DNA from: 40CM-2-70-7 sp035631315
GTDB lineage: Bacteria > Gemmatimonadota > Gemmatimonadetes > Gemmatimonadales > GWC2-71-9
Length of the DNA: 64,000 nt
NCBI GenBank assembly: GCA_035631315.1
Contig: DASQIZ010000098.1
Span: 62,001 to 126,000, forward strand
Direction: 5' to 3'
Of this stretch, positions 50,497 to 58,938 are shown piece after piece (the first letter of the stretch is position 1; each line of letters starts with the position of its first letter). A model generated the notes under the pieces. The model did no database searches, was not told the origin of the DNA, and saw only the letters and a list, made by a program, of their open reading frames with translations. Both the position numbers and the translations under genes were made by a program.

Positions 50497-52535
50497 TCCG
50501 TCGCTCCGATTTTCGCCGCATACCCCGCGGCCACGCGATTCGAGCCCACGGTGCCTCCAGGCCACATCACGATCACACCACCCAACGCCACGATCATGCC
50601 GCCATACCACACCCACCACACCAGTGGATTGATGGTGAAGCGATAGACGGCCGTCTCGGTGCCGTTCACCACGCCGCCGAGGACCACATAGACATCCTCG
50701 CGGAGGTCGCTCTTGATGGCCACCGCCGTCGAGGGCTCGAAGGTGGGATTCCCCAGACCATCCACGTGCTGCCGCTTCTCCGGCACCATCGTGCCGATCG
50801 TCCTGCCATTTCGCGAAACCACGAGGGTCCCGGCCGTCACTCGGCGGTTCAGGGCATCGTACTGCGAGACGCCGAGATGCTTGAAGGTATAAGTCCAGCC
50901 GTACGGACTTGCGAGGGTGGCCGACTGCCCGGGCTTCAGGGAAGCCTCGGTCTCGGTCTTGAACGCCATCCCGCTGAAGGCCACAAACAGCATCACGATG
51001 CCGGTGTGCACGATGTAGCCGCCATACCGGCGCCGGTTCCGGGCAATCAAGTGGAAAAACGCGAGCGGATATATCTCGCCGTATTGACGGTGCCGGGCCC
51101 GCATGCCGCGCGCGAATTCCTGCACCACCGTCCCCATCACGAACGTCGCGAGCGAGATCGTGATGATCGGCCACACCTGACGCATCCCCAGCAGCAGGAT
51201 GATCAGGACGGCCAGGACACCCGCGATGCCCGGGGCAACGAACTGTCTCCTGAGATTCGGGATCGATGCCTTCCGCCAGGCGATCAAGGGACCGATCCCC
51301 ATCAGGGCGAGGAGCGCCACCCCGAGCGGCACATTCACGAAATCGAAGGTCGGCGCCTTGGGTGTGATCTTGTTCCCGGTGAACAGCTCGGAGAGGATCG
51401 GCAGCATCGTGAGGAACAGGACCGTGACCGCGATCCCCACGAGCATCAGGTTGTTGAAGAGGAAGGTGGATTCACGGCTCACGAGCGATTCCAAGGTCGA
51501 CTCCGCCCGCAGTAACGGCAACCGCGTCACATACAGGAAGATCAGAAGTGCGGCCGCGATCAGGAGAAAGCCCAGAAAGAATCCGCCCACCGGTGACTCG
51601 GTGAACGAGTGTACCGACTGGATGACCCCCGACCGCGTGAGGAACGTCCCGAAGATCGAGAGGATCCAGGCCGCGAGAATCAGGCCGAGATTCCACCGCT
51701 TCAGCATGCCGCGCTTTTCCTGAATCATCACCGAGTGCAGGAACGCGCTCATCATGAGCCAGGGCAAGAACGAGGCATTCTCCACCGGGTCCCACGCCCA
51801 GTACCCGCCCCACCCCAGCTCCACATACGCCCACCACATGCCGAGGCAGATGCCGATGGAAAGAAAGAGCCAGGAGAGAATGGTCCACTTCCGGATCGCG
51901 ACGAGCCAGTCGACATCGAGCTGCTTCGAGAGCAACGCCGCGACGGCGAAGGCGAACGGGATGGTGATCGAGATATAGCCGAGGTACAGCATGGGTGGGT
52001 GGAACACCATGCCGGGGTTCTGCAGTTGCGGGTTCATGCCCCGGCCATCCGCCGGAGTGTAGGGCAACCGGTCGAACGGATTGCCACCGCCGATCCCGTC
52101 GACATGCGGCGCCAGCAACATGGTGCCGAGGAAGAATACGGCGACGACGCAGACCACCGCTCCGACGTACGGCAGATAGACGCGATGCCGGGGAGCCGTG
52201 GTCACCATCGCGAACGATCCGAAGATCGAGAGCACCGTGACCCAGAACAGCATGCTCCCTTGCTGCCCCGAGTAGAGCGCCGACCACGTGTAGAAGGTCG
52301 GCAGATTGCTCGAGATGTGCGCCGCGACGTACTCGACGTTGAAATCGTGTGCGAAGAGCAGCCACTCGAGTGCGAAGACCGCGACGAAGAGCGTGGCGCA
52401 GAGGGCGAAGACGGCGTTGCGGGAGCTTTGCTGGAGATCAGTCCGGCCGGTGGCCCCTCCGGTGAACCCCGTCAGGGCGCCCCAGAGAGCGAGCAGGAGG
52501 GCGATCCACAGGGCCAGGTCACCCAGCAGAGACAT
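50493..52535 (-). CDS. ccmF: Cytochrome c heme lyase CcmF
   Basis: 680 residues with 14-15 transmembrane segments. The WWD heme-handling motif is complete: WGGYWAWDPVENASFLPWLM, followed by HSVMIQEKRGMLKRWN and FGTFLTRSGVIQSVHSF. The C-terminal periplasmic segment (TETEASLKPGQSATLASPYGWTYTFKHLGVSQ) and last helix follow. It is the core ligase that joins heme from CcmE to apocytochrome. It starts 12 bp after ccmE and overlaps ccmH. Confidence 0.95.
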   Translation of the reverse strand: MSLLGDLALWIALLLALWGALTGFTGGATGRTDLQQSSRNAVFALCATLFVAVFALEWLLFAHDFNVEYVAAHISSNLPTFYTWSALYSGQQGSMLFWVTVLSIFGSFAMVTTAPRHRVYLPYVGAVVCVVAVFFLGTMLLAPHVDGIGGGNPFDRLPYTPADGRGMNPQLQNPGMVFHPPMLYLGYISITIPFAFAVAALLSKQLDVDWLVAIRKWTILSWLFLSIGICLGMWWAYVELGWGGYWAWDPVENASFLPWLMMSAFLHSVMIQEKRGMLKRWNLGLILAAWILSIFGTFLTRSGVIQSVHSFTESPVGGFFLGFLLIAAALLIFLYVTRLPLLRAESTLESLVSRESTFLFNNLMLVGIAVTVLFLTMLPILSELFTGNKITPKAPTFDFVNVPLGVALLALMGIGPLIAWRKASIPNLRRQFVAPGIAGVLAVLIILLLGMRQVWPIITISLATFVMGTVVQEFARGMRARHRQYGEIYPLAFFHLIARNRRRYGGYIVHTGIVMLFVAFSGMAFKTETEASLKPGQSATLASPYGWTYTFKHLGVSQYDALNRRVTAGTLVVSRNGRTIGTMVPEKRQHVDGLGNPTFEPSTAVAIKSDLREDVYVVLGGVVNGTETAVYRFTINPLVWWVWYGGMIVALGGVIVMWPGGTVGSNRVAAGYAAKIGATE

Positions 52536-52547
52536 CAGGCCGTCCGG

Positions 52548-52952
52548 TCAGGCTTTGGGAACTGCTTCGTACCGCGACCCACACTTGGCGAGTACGTCGG
52601 TGGCGTGGATGACGCCGTCCTTCTGGAGGCGGCCTTCCACCACGACCTCGACCGAGTCGGTGAACGTGTCGGGTGGCAGGCCGTGGAAGACGACCGGGTA
52701 GGTAGCGCCGCCGTCGGCGACGTTGAACTTGAGGGTCGAGGTTGCGACATCGCGGATCACCGATCCCGGCACGACGTGGGCCCCGATCTTCATGCCGACG
52801 TCGTAGAATCCTGGATCCGTCGCGACTTTTCGTGACAGCTCGGTCGGGGTGAGGAAGTACTGGCCCGACTGCTTGATCCCCGTCGCCATCAGCCAGCCCG
52901 CGGTCGCCACCACGATGGCGACGCCGATGGCGAACTTCGTGCCCGTCTTCAT
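52548..52952 (-). CDS. ccmE: Cytochrome c maturation heme chaperone CcmE, CxxxY variant
   Basis: 134 residues from ATG 52952, where TAAGAT lies 7 nt upstream and no Shine-Dalgarno is seen. An N-terminal membrane anchor (GTKFAIGVAIVVATAGWLMATG) precedes the OB-fold (QYFLTPTELSRKVATDPGFYDVGM, VIRDVATSTLKFNVADGG). The usual heme-binding HxxxY motif near the C-terminus is C124-x-x-x-Y128 here (LAKCGSRYE), as described for Desulfovibrio and archaeal-type CcmE. It should hand heme to CcmF. A CXXXY chaperone implies a non-standard heme link. Confidence 0.9.
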   Translation of the reverse strand: MKTGTKFAIGVAIVVATAGWLMATGIKQSGQYFLTPTELSRKVATDPGFYDVGMKIGAHVVPGSVIRDVATSTLKFNVADGGATYPVVFHGLPPDTFTDSVEVVVEGRLQKDGVIHATDVLAKCGSRYEAVPKA

Positions 52953-53016
52953 GGGGTCAATCTTATCCAGCCGTCCCCCCCCTGACCAGTCCGAGCGCGC
53001 CCCCCGTGCTGCGGCG

Positions 53017-54021
53017 CTAGTGCGCCAGGGCGACGACCGCTCCATCGCCGACATGGATCAGCCCCACCGCCCCTTTCGCGGCATCGGCGAACGCATGGGT
53101 GACGAAGGCGTACGTCCCGGCACCGCTGCCGTCGGCCGCAAAATGGGTCTCCAAGACCGCGCCCGAGCCGGCGGGGATGCCCCAGGTTTGAACGCTGGTG
53201 AGCACGTGGCCGGGATCGCCGTCCGGATACACACGGTCGAAGACCGTCCCGACGATATGGAAGTCGCTCGTGAAGCTCGGTCCCGCATTCACGACGAAGA
53301 GCCGGACGCGGTCGCCGACGCTCACCTGGAGGGGCGCGGCCTGGTACTGGAACGCCTTTCCGTTGAACACGACGTAGCTCGCCTGGCGATCCAGCCCGTG
53401 CTGCCAGTCCGCCTGCCCCGGATGCGTGCTGTCACCACCCTGGACATAGAACTCGCTTTGCACGAGCACAAACTCCTTGTCCGCCTTGTCGGGCCAACCG
53501 CCCTTCGGATCGACGATGATCGGCAGGTACATGCCCTGCATCAGGTGCAACAGCACCGGGGGCGTGCCGCAGTGCACCAGGTAGGCGCCGGGATCACGGG
53601 CGACGAACTCGAACGAAATCGAGTCGTGCGGCATGATGAGCCGGAAGTCGACATTCATCGGGACGCGCGCGGCGTGGAAGTCGATCGAGTGCGGCATCGA
53701 GGCCTGGTTGACTACCGTGACGCGCACGCGATCCCCCTGGCGCACCCGCATTGCGGGACCTGGGATGGTACCGCCGATGGTCCACCCGGCGTACTTCACG
53801 CCGGCGGCGATCTCGACCTGCGCGTCCTTGATGGGAATGCGGAAGGCCTTGATCGGTGCGTCGCCCGCCGGGGCGAGCGTTGCGGGATACGTCGGCTCGG
53901 CGGAGACCGGCGCCTGGGCAAAGTCCACGGTCTGCACCCGCGGCGGCTGCGCGTATCGGAACGCCCCGATGCCCACCACCACAAGGATCACGACGCCGAG
54001 AATGACGGGCTTGACCTTCAT
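53017..54021 (-). CDS. nirK: NirK-like two-domain copper nitrite reductase or related multicopper enzyme
   Basis: 334 residues from ATG 54021 with GAGGAG about 6 nt upstream. A membrane-spanning N-terminus (KVKPVILGVVILVVVGIGAF) acts as signal anchor. Domain 1 carries HSIDFH and the type 1 copper HCGTPPVLLHLMQGM (Cys, His, Met) with type 2 His residues; domain 2 carries SFTSDFHIVGTVFDRVY and the LETHF segment. These match copper nitrite reductase, though RPHLIGGH is replaced by SDFHIVG and catalytic Asp/His cannot be proven. If so, it reduces nitrite to NO in the periplasm. The Ccm module lies immediately downstream on the same strand. Confidence 0.75.
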   Translation of the reverse strand: MKVKPVILGVVILVVVGIGAFRYAQPPRVQTVDFAQAPVSAEPTYPATLAPAGDAPIKAFRIPIKDAQVEIAAGVKYAGWTIGGTIPGPAMRVRQGDRVRVTVVNQASMPHSIDFHAARVPMNVDFRLIMPHDSISFEFVARDPGAYLVHCGTPPVLLHLMQGMYLPIIVDPKGGWPDKADKEFVLVQSEFYVQGGDSTHPGQADWQHGLDRQASYVVFNGKAFQYQAAPLQVSVGDRVRLFVVNAGPSFTSDFHIVGTVFDRVYPDGDPGHVLTSVQTWGIPAGSGAVLETHFAADGSGAGTYAFVTHAFADAAKGAVGLIHVGDGAVVALAH

Positions 54022-54177
54022 GGAAACTCCTCACGCGAATTGGTTCGAGCGGGCTACCCGTGCGCGTGAAGCATCGCCGGCAACGCGTGAAAGGAACTCA
54101 AGCCGAGTATGAAGATTTCCATAAAGATCAAGGATCCACTGGCCGGGTCGTCAGTGCCGAGTCATTGTTCTCTCGCC

Positions 54178-55422
54178 ATGGCGAAGAAACCGAAGGCGAG
54201 CGACACGGCCCGGATCCGGGACCGCTTTGAGCGCCTGCTTTCCGCAGGCGTCGAGATTTTCTCGGAGCACACGCTCACGGCGGTGCTGCAGAAGGTCGTC
54301 GATACCGCGCGCGACGTCGTCGGAGCCCGCTACGCCGCCCTCGGCGTTCTCGGCCCAGATGGTGCCGCACTCTCCGAGTTTGTGACCTCCGGGATGACCG
54401 CAGACGAGCGCGCGAAAATCGGCGCCTTACCTGTCGGCCATGGACTGCTCGGCATGTTGATTCGCCACCCGAAGCCCCTTCGGGTGGCCGACATCCCCAA
54501 GCACTCGAAATCCGCGGGCTTCCCGGCCCATCACCCGCCCATGCGGTCCTTCCTGGGTGTCCCGGTCGTCAGCCGCGGCAACAACGTCTTCGGCAATCTG
54601 TACCTGACCGAGAAAATCGGCGCACCGGAGTTCTCCGAGGAGGATGAAGCGATCGCGATTCTGCTCGCGTCTTCCGCCGCGGCCGCAATCGAAAACGTCC
54701 GCCTGAACGAGGAGGCGCGGAACCTCCTGGCCCAGGTGCAGAGCATGCAGCGCCAGCGCGATCTCTTCTTCGCGATGATGAACCACGAGCTCCGAAACGC
54801 GCTGACCGGCGTGTTCGGTTGGGCCGAAATGCTGGTCCGCGGCCGGGATGGGGCCCCGGTTCCGCAGGCGGCGCGCGAAGTATACGAGGGGACCGAACGA
54901 ACCATCGAGCTGCTCAACAACTTCCTGGACCTGACGAGGCTCGACGCCAACCGGGTGAAGCCGGTCATCCGTGACCTGGATCCCACCCAGGTGGTGGAAC
55001 GCGCGTGCTCGGGCGTCCGCCTTGCAGCAGAGTCGAAGCAGGTGAAGTTGGAAACGGTGTGCCCTCCCGACCTTCCCCACCCCACCACCGACCAGGTCCG
55101 GGTCCAGCAGATCCTCGTCAACCTGCTCTCGAATGCCGTACGGCACACGTCCGCGGGGAGCACCGTGACGACGGCTGTGTCAGTCTCGGGGCCCGACATG
55201 CTGTTCCGGGTGACCGATCAGGGACCGGGGGTCCCGGACTCCATTCGCGATGGCATCTTCGAGCCCTTCCTGCGCTTCGATCCCCACTCGGGACTCGGCA
55301 CGGGCCTGGGACTCCCCGTGTCGCGGCGGCTGGCGGAGGTTCTGGGAGGATCCCTCAGTGTCGAACAGTCGAGCCCGCGAGGCGCGACCTTCCTGCTGCA
55401 ACTCCCCCTGCGCACGTCCTGA
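54178..55422 (+). CDS. Soluble GAF-domain histidine kinase
   Basis: About 414 residues from ATG 54178. An upstream ATG at 54109 is open, but its codons are rare and unlike the rest. A GAF domain (residues 15-165, DTARDVVGARYAALGVLGPDG, HHPPMRSFLGVPVVSRG, NVFGNLYLTEK) resembles DevS/DosT-type redox or NO sensors. The dimerisation box MMNHELRNALTGV has phospho-acceptor His203. HATPase follows (VRVQQILVNLLSNAVRH, VTDQGPGVPD, GLGTGLGLPVSRRL). No membrane segment is present. It is divergent from nirK and 88 bp before the OmpR-family gene, its likely partner. Confidence 0.9.
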   Translation: MAKKPKASDTARIRDRFERLLSAGVEIFSEHTLTAVLQKVVDTARDVVGARYAALGVLGPDGAALSEFVTSGMTADERAKIGALPVGHGLLGMLIRHPKPLRVADIPKHSKSAGFPAHHPPMRSFLGVPVVSRGNNVFGNLYLTEKIGAPEFSEEDEAIAILLASSAAAAIENVRLNEEARNLLAQVQSMQRQRDLFFAMMNHELRNALTGVFGWAEMLVRGRDGAPVPQAAREVYEGTERTIELLNNFLDLTRLDANRVKPVIRDLDPTQVVERACSGVRLAAESKQVKLETVCPPDLPHPTTDQVRVQQILVNLLSNAVRHTSAGSTVTTAVSVSGPDMLFRVTDQGPGVPDSIRDGIFEPFLRFDPHSGLGTGLGLPVSRRLAEVLGGSLSVEQSSPRGATFLLQLPLRTS

Positions 55423-55510
55423 ATTGTAAAGATCTCTTCATGACGTCCTTAGAATCGGCTCACCACCCTCGGAATAATCTTGGGTCCGGAACTTCTTCAG
55501 AGGGATCGCA

Positions 55511-56194
55511 ATGAAGGTGCTCGTTGTGGAGGACGATAGAAAAGTCGCCGGGTTCATCGAACAGGGCCTGCGGGAGGAGGGGTACGCGGTGGACGTCGCC
55601 CCCGATGGTGAACAGGCGACCCTGATGGCGCATGTGAACGAGTACGATCTCATTCTCCTCGACCTGATGCTGCCGAAGAAGAACGGCCTGCAGGTCGCGA
55701 GTGAGCTGCGCGGCGAAGGCCGGTCGATCCCCGTGTTGATGCTGACCGCACGGGACGCTTCTGAGGATGTCGTCCGAGGGCTCGACGCGGGGGCCGACGA
55801 CTACCTCACCAAGCCTTTCAAGTTCGACGAGCTGCTCGCCCGGGTACGCGCGTTGACCCGTCGTGGCGGCGCCGGGCGCACCGAGCTCCTCGCCTACGGC
55901 CCCGTCACCCTGGACCGCCTGAAACACAAAGTGCAGGTCGCCGGCAAGCGCCTCGATCTCACGCCGAAGGAATTCCAGCTCCTCGAGCACTTTCTGCTGC
56001 ACCCCGAATCGGTGCAGCGCCGCACCGAGCTGCTCGAAAAAGTCTGGGACATGCACTTCGACCCCGAGAGCAACGTCGTGGACGTGCACGTCGGGAATCT
56101 TCGTCGCAAGGTGAAGAGCGCAGCGGGGCGTGACCTGATCAAGACGGTTCGCGGGGTGGGCTTTATCCTTCAGGAGGGCGACGGCGCGGATTGA
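55511..56194 (+). CDS. OmpR/PhoB-family response regulator
   Basis: 227 residues from ATG 55511 with GAGGGA about 5 nt upstream. Receiver domain with acidic pair VVEDD, phosphorylation site Asp51 (LLDLMLP), conserved TAR (LMLTARD) and Lys in LTKPFKF. The winged-helix effector (LDRLKHKVQVAGKRLDLTPKEFQLLEHF...VDVHVGNLRRKV) follows. It should work with the upstream GAF kinase. Its last 25 bp overlap antiparallel with the 3' end of glpK. Confidence 0.94.
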   Translation: MKVLVVEDDRKVAGFIEQGLREEGYAVDVAPDGEQATLMAHVNEYDLILLDLMLPKKNGLQVASELRGEGRSIPVLMLTARDASEDVVRGLDAGADDYLTKPFKFDELLARVRALTRRGGAGRTELLAYGPVTLDRLKHKVQVAGKRLDLTPKEFQLLEHFLLHPESVQRRTELLEKVWDMHFDPESNVVDVHVGNLRRKVKSAAGRDLIKTVRGVGFILQEGDGAD

Positions 56195-57666
56195 CGCGCC
56201 CAGGCCAGCGCGGCGTCCACGGCTCTGAGCCATCCGGGAAGGCGCGCGCGCACGGCCGTGCGGTCTGCTCCCGGAGTAAACCGCGTGAACGTGCGCTGCG
56301 CGAGAAAATCCTCGGGACGCACCCAGACGTTCGCCGCGATCCCCGCCAACCCCGCGGCGCCGAGTGACGTCGTTTCGACCAGGTCCGGACGCGCCACCGG
56401 CACGCCGAGCAGATCCGCCTGAAACTGCATCATCCAATCGTTGGCGGACGCGCCGCCGTCCACCTGCAGTGCCGTGAGGGAGAGGCGCGTGTCGGCGATC
56501 ATCGCGTCCAGCAGCTCCTTCGTGGAGAACGCCATCGCTTCGAGCGCCGCGCGGACGAGGTGCGCGCGGGACGTGCCGCGGGTGAGTCCCACGATGGTGC
56601 CTCGGGCGGCAGCCTCCCAATGCGGCGCACCGAGTCCCACGAACGCCGGCACGAAGTAAACCCCACCCGTGTCCGGCACACTCCTCGCCAGCCCTTCGGT
56701 CTCGTCGGCATGGGCGATGATGCCCAATCCGTCCCGGAGCCACTGCACCGCCGCGCCGGCGATGAATACGCTGCCCTCGAGTGCATAGGCAGGACGTCCG
56801 CGAGCGTCACATCCGACGGTCGTCAGCAACCCTTGAGTCGATCGCGCCGGCTGGTCGCCGGTGTTCAGCAGGAGAAAGGCTCCGGTGCCGTACGTGTTCT
56901 TCGCCTGGCCGGCAGTCCAACACCCCTGCCCGTACAGTGCGGCCTGCTGATCGCCCGCGACCCCACGGACTGGAATCTCGACGCCGAAGTGGTCGGCGAC
57001 GGCAACGCCGAAGTCCCCGCTCGAGGTCCGGACCTCCGGCAAGGCGTGCCTCGGAACGCCGAAAATCCTGAGCAGCGTGTCGTCCCAACCCAGGTCTCGG
57101 ATATTGTAGAGGAGGGTGCGACTGGCGTTCGTATGATCAGTGGCGAAGATCTTGCCGCCGGTGAGCCGGTAGAGAATCCAGGCATCGACGGTGCCGAATA
57201 CCGCGTCACCGCCTGACACCTCACCCCTGACCCCTGGCACCTGATTCATCAGCCATTCCATCTTCGTTCCCGAGAAGTACGGATCGAGCACCAAGCCAGT
57301 CCGGTCCCGGATCATCTTCCCGTCGGCAGTCCCCTCGAGCGCCGCGCAGCGGTCAGCCGTCCGGCGATCCTGCCAGACGATGGCCCGATGAAGCACCTTC
57401 CCGGTCTTCCGGTCCCAGACACACACGGTTTCGCGCTGATTGGTGATCCCAATGCAGTCAGGCTTGGTCTTGGACTGGGCCAGGGCCTCCCGGCACGCGT
57501 CGAGGGAGGCGCTCCACAGATCCTCCGGGTCGTGCTCCACCCATCCCGGCCGGGGAAAGTGCTGCGGAATCTCACGATAGCCACGACCCAACACCCGGCC
57601 GTCCTCGGCGATGACCAGGGCCCGGGCGCCCGTCGTTCCTTCGTCGATAGCCAGGACCGATTTCAT
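56170..57666 (-). CDS. glpK: Glycerol kinase
   Basis: 498 residues from ATG 57666 (TACGTT box 6 nt upstream). FGGY-type kinase: AIDEGTTGARALVIAEDG at the start, GWVEHDPEDLW, the glycerol-binding GITNQRETVCVWDRKTG, DTGGVYFVPAFVGLGAPHWEAAARG, and the ATP-binding LTALQVDGGASANDWMMQFQADLL. The reaction is glycerol plus ATP to sn-glycerol 3-phosphate. Residues near QVPGVRGEVSGG are encoded by a copy of the CCTGACCCC repeat. It is divergent from enoyl-CoA hydratase, sharing a 56-bp leaderless-type promoter gap. Confidence 0.96.
   Translation of the reverse strand: MKSVLAIDEGTTGARALVIAEDGRVLGRGYREIPQHFPRPGWVEHDPEDLWSASLDACREALAQSKTKPDCIGITNQRETVCVWDRKTGKVLHRAIVWQDRRTADRCAALEGTADGKMIRDRTGLVLDPYFSGTKMEWLMNQVPGVRGEVSGGDAVFGTVDAWILYRLTGGKIFATDHTNASRTLLYNIRDLGWDDTLLRIFGVPRHALPEVRTSSGDFGVAVADHFGVEIPVRGVAGDQQAALYGQGCWTAGQAKNTYGTGAFLLLNTGDQPARSTQGLLTTVGCDARGRPAYALEGSVFIAGAAVQWLRDGLGIIAHADETEGLARSVPDTGGVYFVPAFVGLGAPHWEAAARGTIVGLTRGTSRAHLVRAALEAMAFSTKELLDAMIADTRLSLTALQVDGGASANDWMMQFQADLLGVPVARPDLVETTSLGAAGLAGIAANVWVRPEDFLAQRTFTRFTPGADRTAVRARLPGWLRAVDAALAWARQSAPSPS
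57212..57243. repeat. CCTGACCCC-type dispersed repeat, copy inside glpK
   Basis: CCTGACACC-TCACCCCTGACC-CCTGGCACCTG closely resembles copies A and B in pabB. Here it encodes residues VPGVRGEVSG of glycerol kinase in frame, at a position where the family normally has the same number of residues (from memory). Confidence 0.55.
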
Positions 57667-57722
57667 GTCGCGAACGTACGGGTCTTGGCTGATACCGGCA
57701 ACGGCGGTAGCATTTCCGGCCT

Positions 57723-58505
57723 ATGGCCTACCAAACTCTGCTGTTCGACGTGAAAGACGGCGTCGCCGTCGTCACTATCAATCGCCCCGACAAGCTCAAT
57801 GCCCTGAACGACCAGGTGATGGCCGAGCTGGCCGACGCGGCCGAGAAGATTGCGACCGATCCCGCCATCCAGGGCACGATCCTGACCGGCGCCGGACCCA
57901 AGTCGTTCGTCGCCGGTGCGGACATCTCGGACCTGGCGAAGCAGGGACCCTTCGACGGGAAAGCCCGTGCGATGCGAGGCCAGGGTGTTCTCCGACGCCT
58001 CGAGACCTGCGGCAAACCGGTCATTGCCGCCGTGAACGGATTTGCGCTGGGCGGTGGGTGCGAGCTCGCCATGGCCTGCCACATCCGGATCGCCAGTGAG
58101 AACGCCAAATTCGGCCAACCCGAAGTGAAGCTCGGCATCGCGCCCGGGTATGGCGGCACGCAGCGCCTGCCCCGGCTCGTCGGCAAAGGCGTGGCCCTGC
58201 AGCTCATTCTGACCGCCGAAATGATCGATGCCGCCGAGGCGTACCGGATCGGCCTGGTGAACAAGGTGGTCCCGACGAACGAGCTGATGGCTGAATCTGA
58301 AAAGATGCTCCGGGGTATCCTCTCGATGGGCCCTTTGGCGGTCCGCCTCTCGATGGAGGCGATCGACTCGGGGCTCGAGATGACGCTGGACGAGGGGCTC
58401 CTGCTCGAAGCGAATCACTTCGGGCTTCTGGCGGCGACCGAGGACACCAAGGAAGGCCTATCCGCATTTCTCGAGAAGCGACCCGCAAAATTCACCGGCA
58501 AGTAG
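57723..58505 (+). CDS. Enoyl-CoA hydratase/isomerase family protein
   Basis: 260 residues from ATG 57723 (TAGCAT box 9 nt upstream, leaderless-like). Crotonase fold: GAGPKSFVAGADISDLAKQ with the oxyanion hole, NGFALGGGCELAMACHIRIASENAKFGQPEVKLGIAPGYGGTQRLPRLVG carrying the two catalytic Glu residues, and a C-terminal EKRPAKFTGK. It would hydrate short- to medium-chain trans-2-enoyl-CoA in beta-oxidation or butyrate-type pathways. The next gene probably overlaps its 3' end. Confidence 0.94.
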   Translation: MAYQTLLFDVKDGVAVVTINRPDKLNALNDQVMAELADAAEKIATDPAIQGTILTGAGPKSFVAGADISDLAKQGPFDGKARAMRGQGVLRRLETCGKPVIAAVNGFALGGGCELAMACHIRIASENAKFGQPEVKLGIAPGYGGTQRLPRLVGKGVALQLILTAEMIDAAEAYRIGLVNKVVPTNELMAESEKMLRGILSMGPLAVRLSMEAIDSGLEMTLDEGLLLEANHFGLLAATEDTKEGLSAFLEKRPAKFTGK

Positions 58506-58864
58506 TTTCGTCGGTTTGGGCCGCGCTGCTGGCTGCGGGCGCGTCGGCGTGCGGCGAAGATCGCCCGCGCCCCGCTCCTCCCGCCCTTTCGATTCACTTC
58601 GACGAAGACTCCCTGAATTCGCCGGATTCGCTCCGGGGCTTCATCAGGGCGACCAGCAACGAGGGGATCGACTCGCTCTGGTTGAATGTGGGCGCCAAGG
58701 ACTCCGCCGCCGCGGATGGCGGGTTTCAGTTCACCTTCGAGGCGCCCTTTTTCTTCTTCATCGACTCCGGTCTGGCCAAGGGCCAGAAAATTCCGGTCCA
58801 GTACCGGGCCCGCGACATCGCCGGATACCAGGACGTACTCGACACGTTCGTCGTCATCAAATAG
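58466..58864 (+). CDS. Small lipoprotein of unknown function, no canonical start codon
   Basis: A frame ending at 58864 encodes RKIHRQVVSSVWAALLAAGASAC followed by a beta-rich domain (SIHFDEDSLNSPDSLRGFI, FQFTFEAPFFFFIDSG, QYRARDIAGYQDVLDTFVVI). The lipoprotein signal lies within the overlap with the hydratase gene. No in-frame ATG, GTG or TTG lies just upstream, so the start is given as an ATT near 58466 and is uncertain; a sequence error or non-standard start could explain this. The mature domain reads as real coding. Function unknown. Confidence 0.5.
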   Translation: MSREATRKIHRQVVSSVWAALLAAGASACGEDRPRPAPPALSIHFDEDSLNSPDSLRGFIRATSNEGIDSLWLNVGAKDSAAADGGFQFTFEAPFFFFIDSGLAKGQKIPVQYRARDIAGYQDVLDTFVVIK

Positions 58865-58887
58865 CCCTCGAAAAACGTGCTTAAGTC

Positions 58888-58916
58888 TTGACCTGACAAT
58901 AACTTCAGGCTATCTT
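58888..58916 (+). promoter_or_regulatory. Promoter of the DUF721-gyrB operon
   Basis: TTGACC (-35, 58888-58893), a 17-bp spacer, and TATCTT (-10, 58911-58916) give a near-consensus sigma-70 promoter. Transcription would start near 58923, leaving a leader of about 16 nt before the DUF721 ATG at 58939. Confidence 0.75.
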
Positions 58917-58938
58917 TCGTAGCACTCCAAGTGCCACG

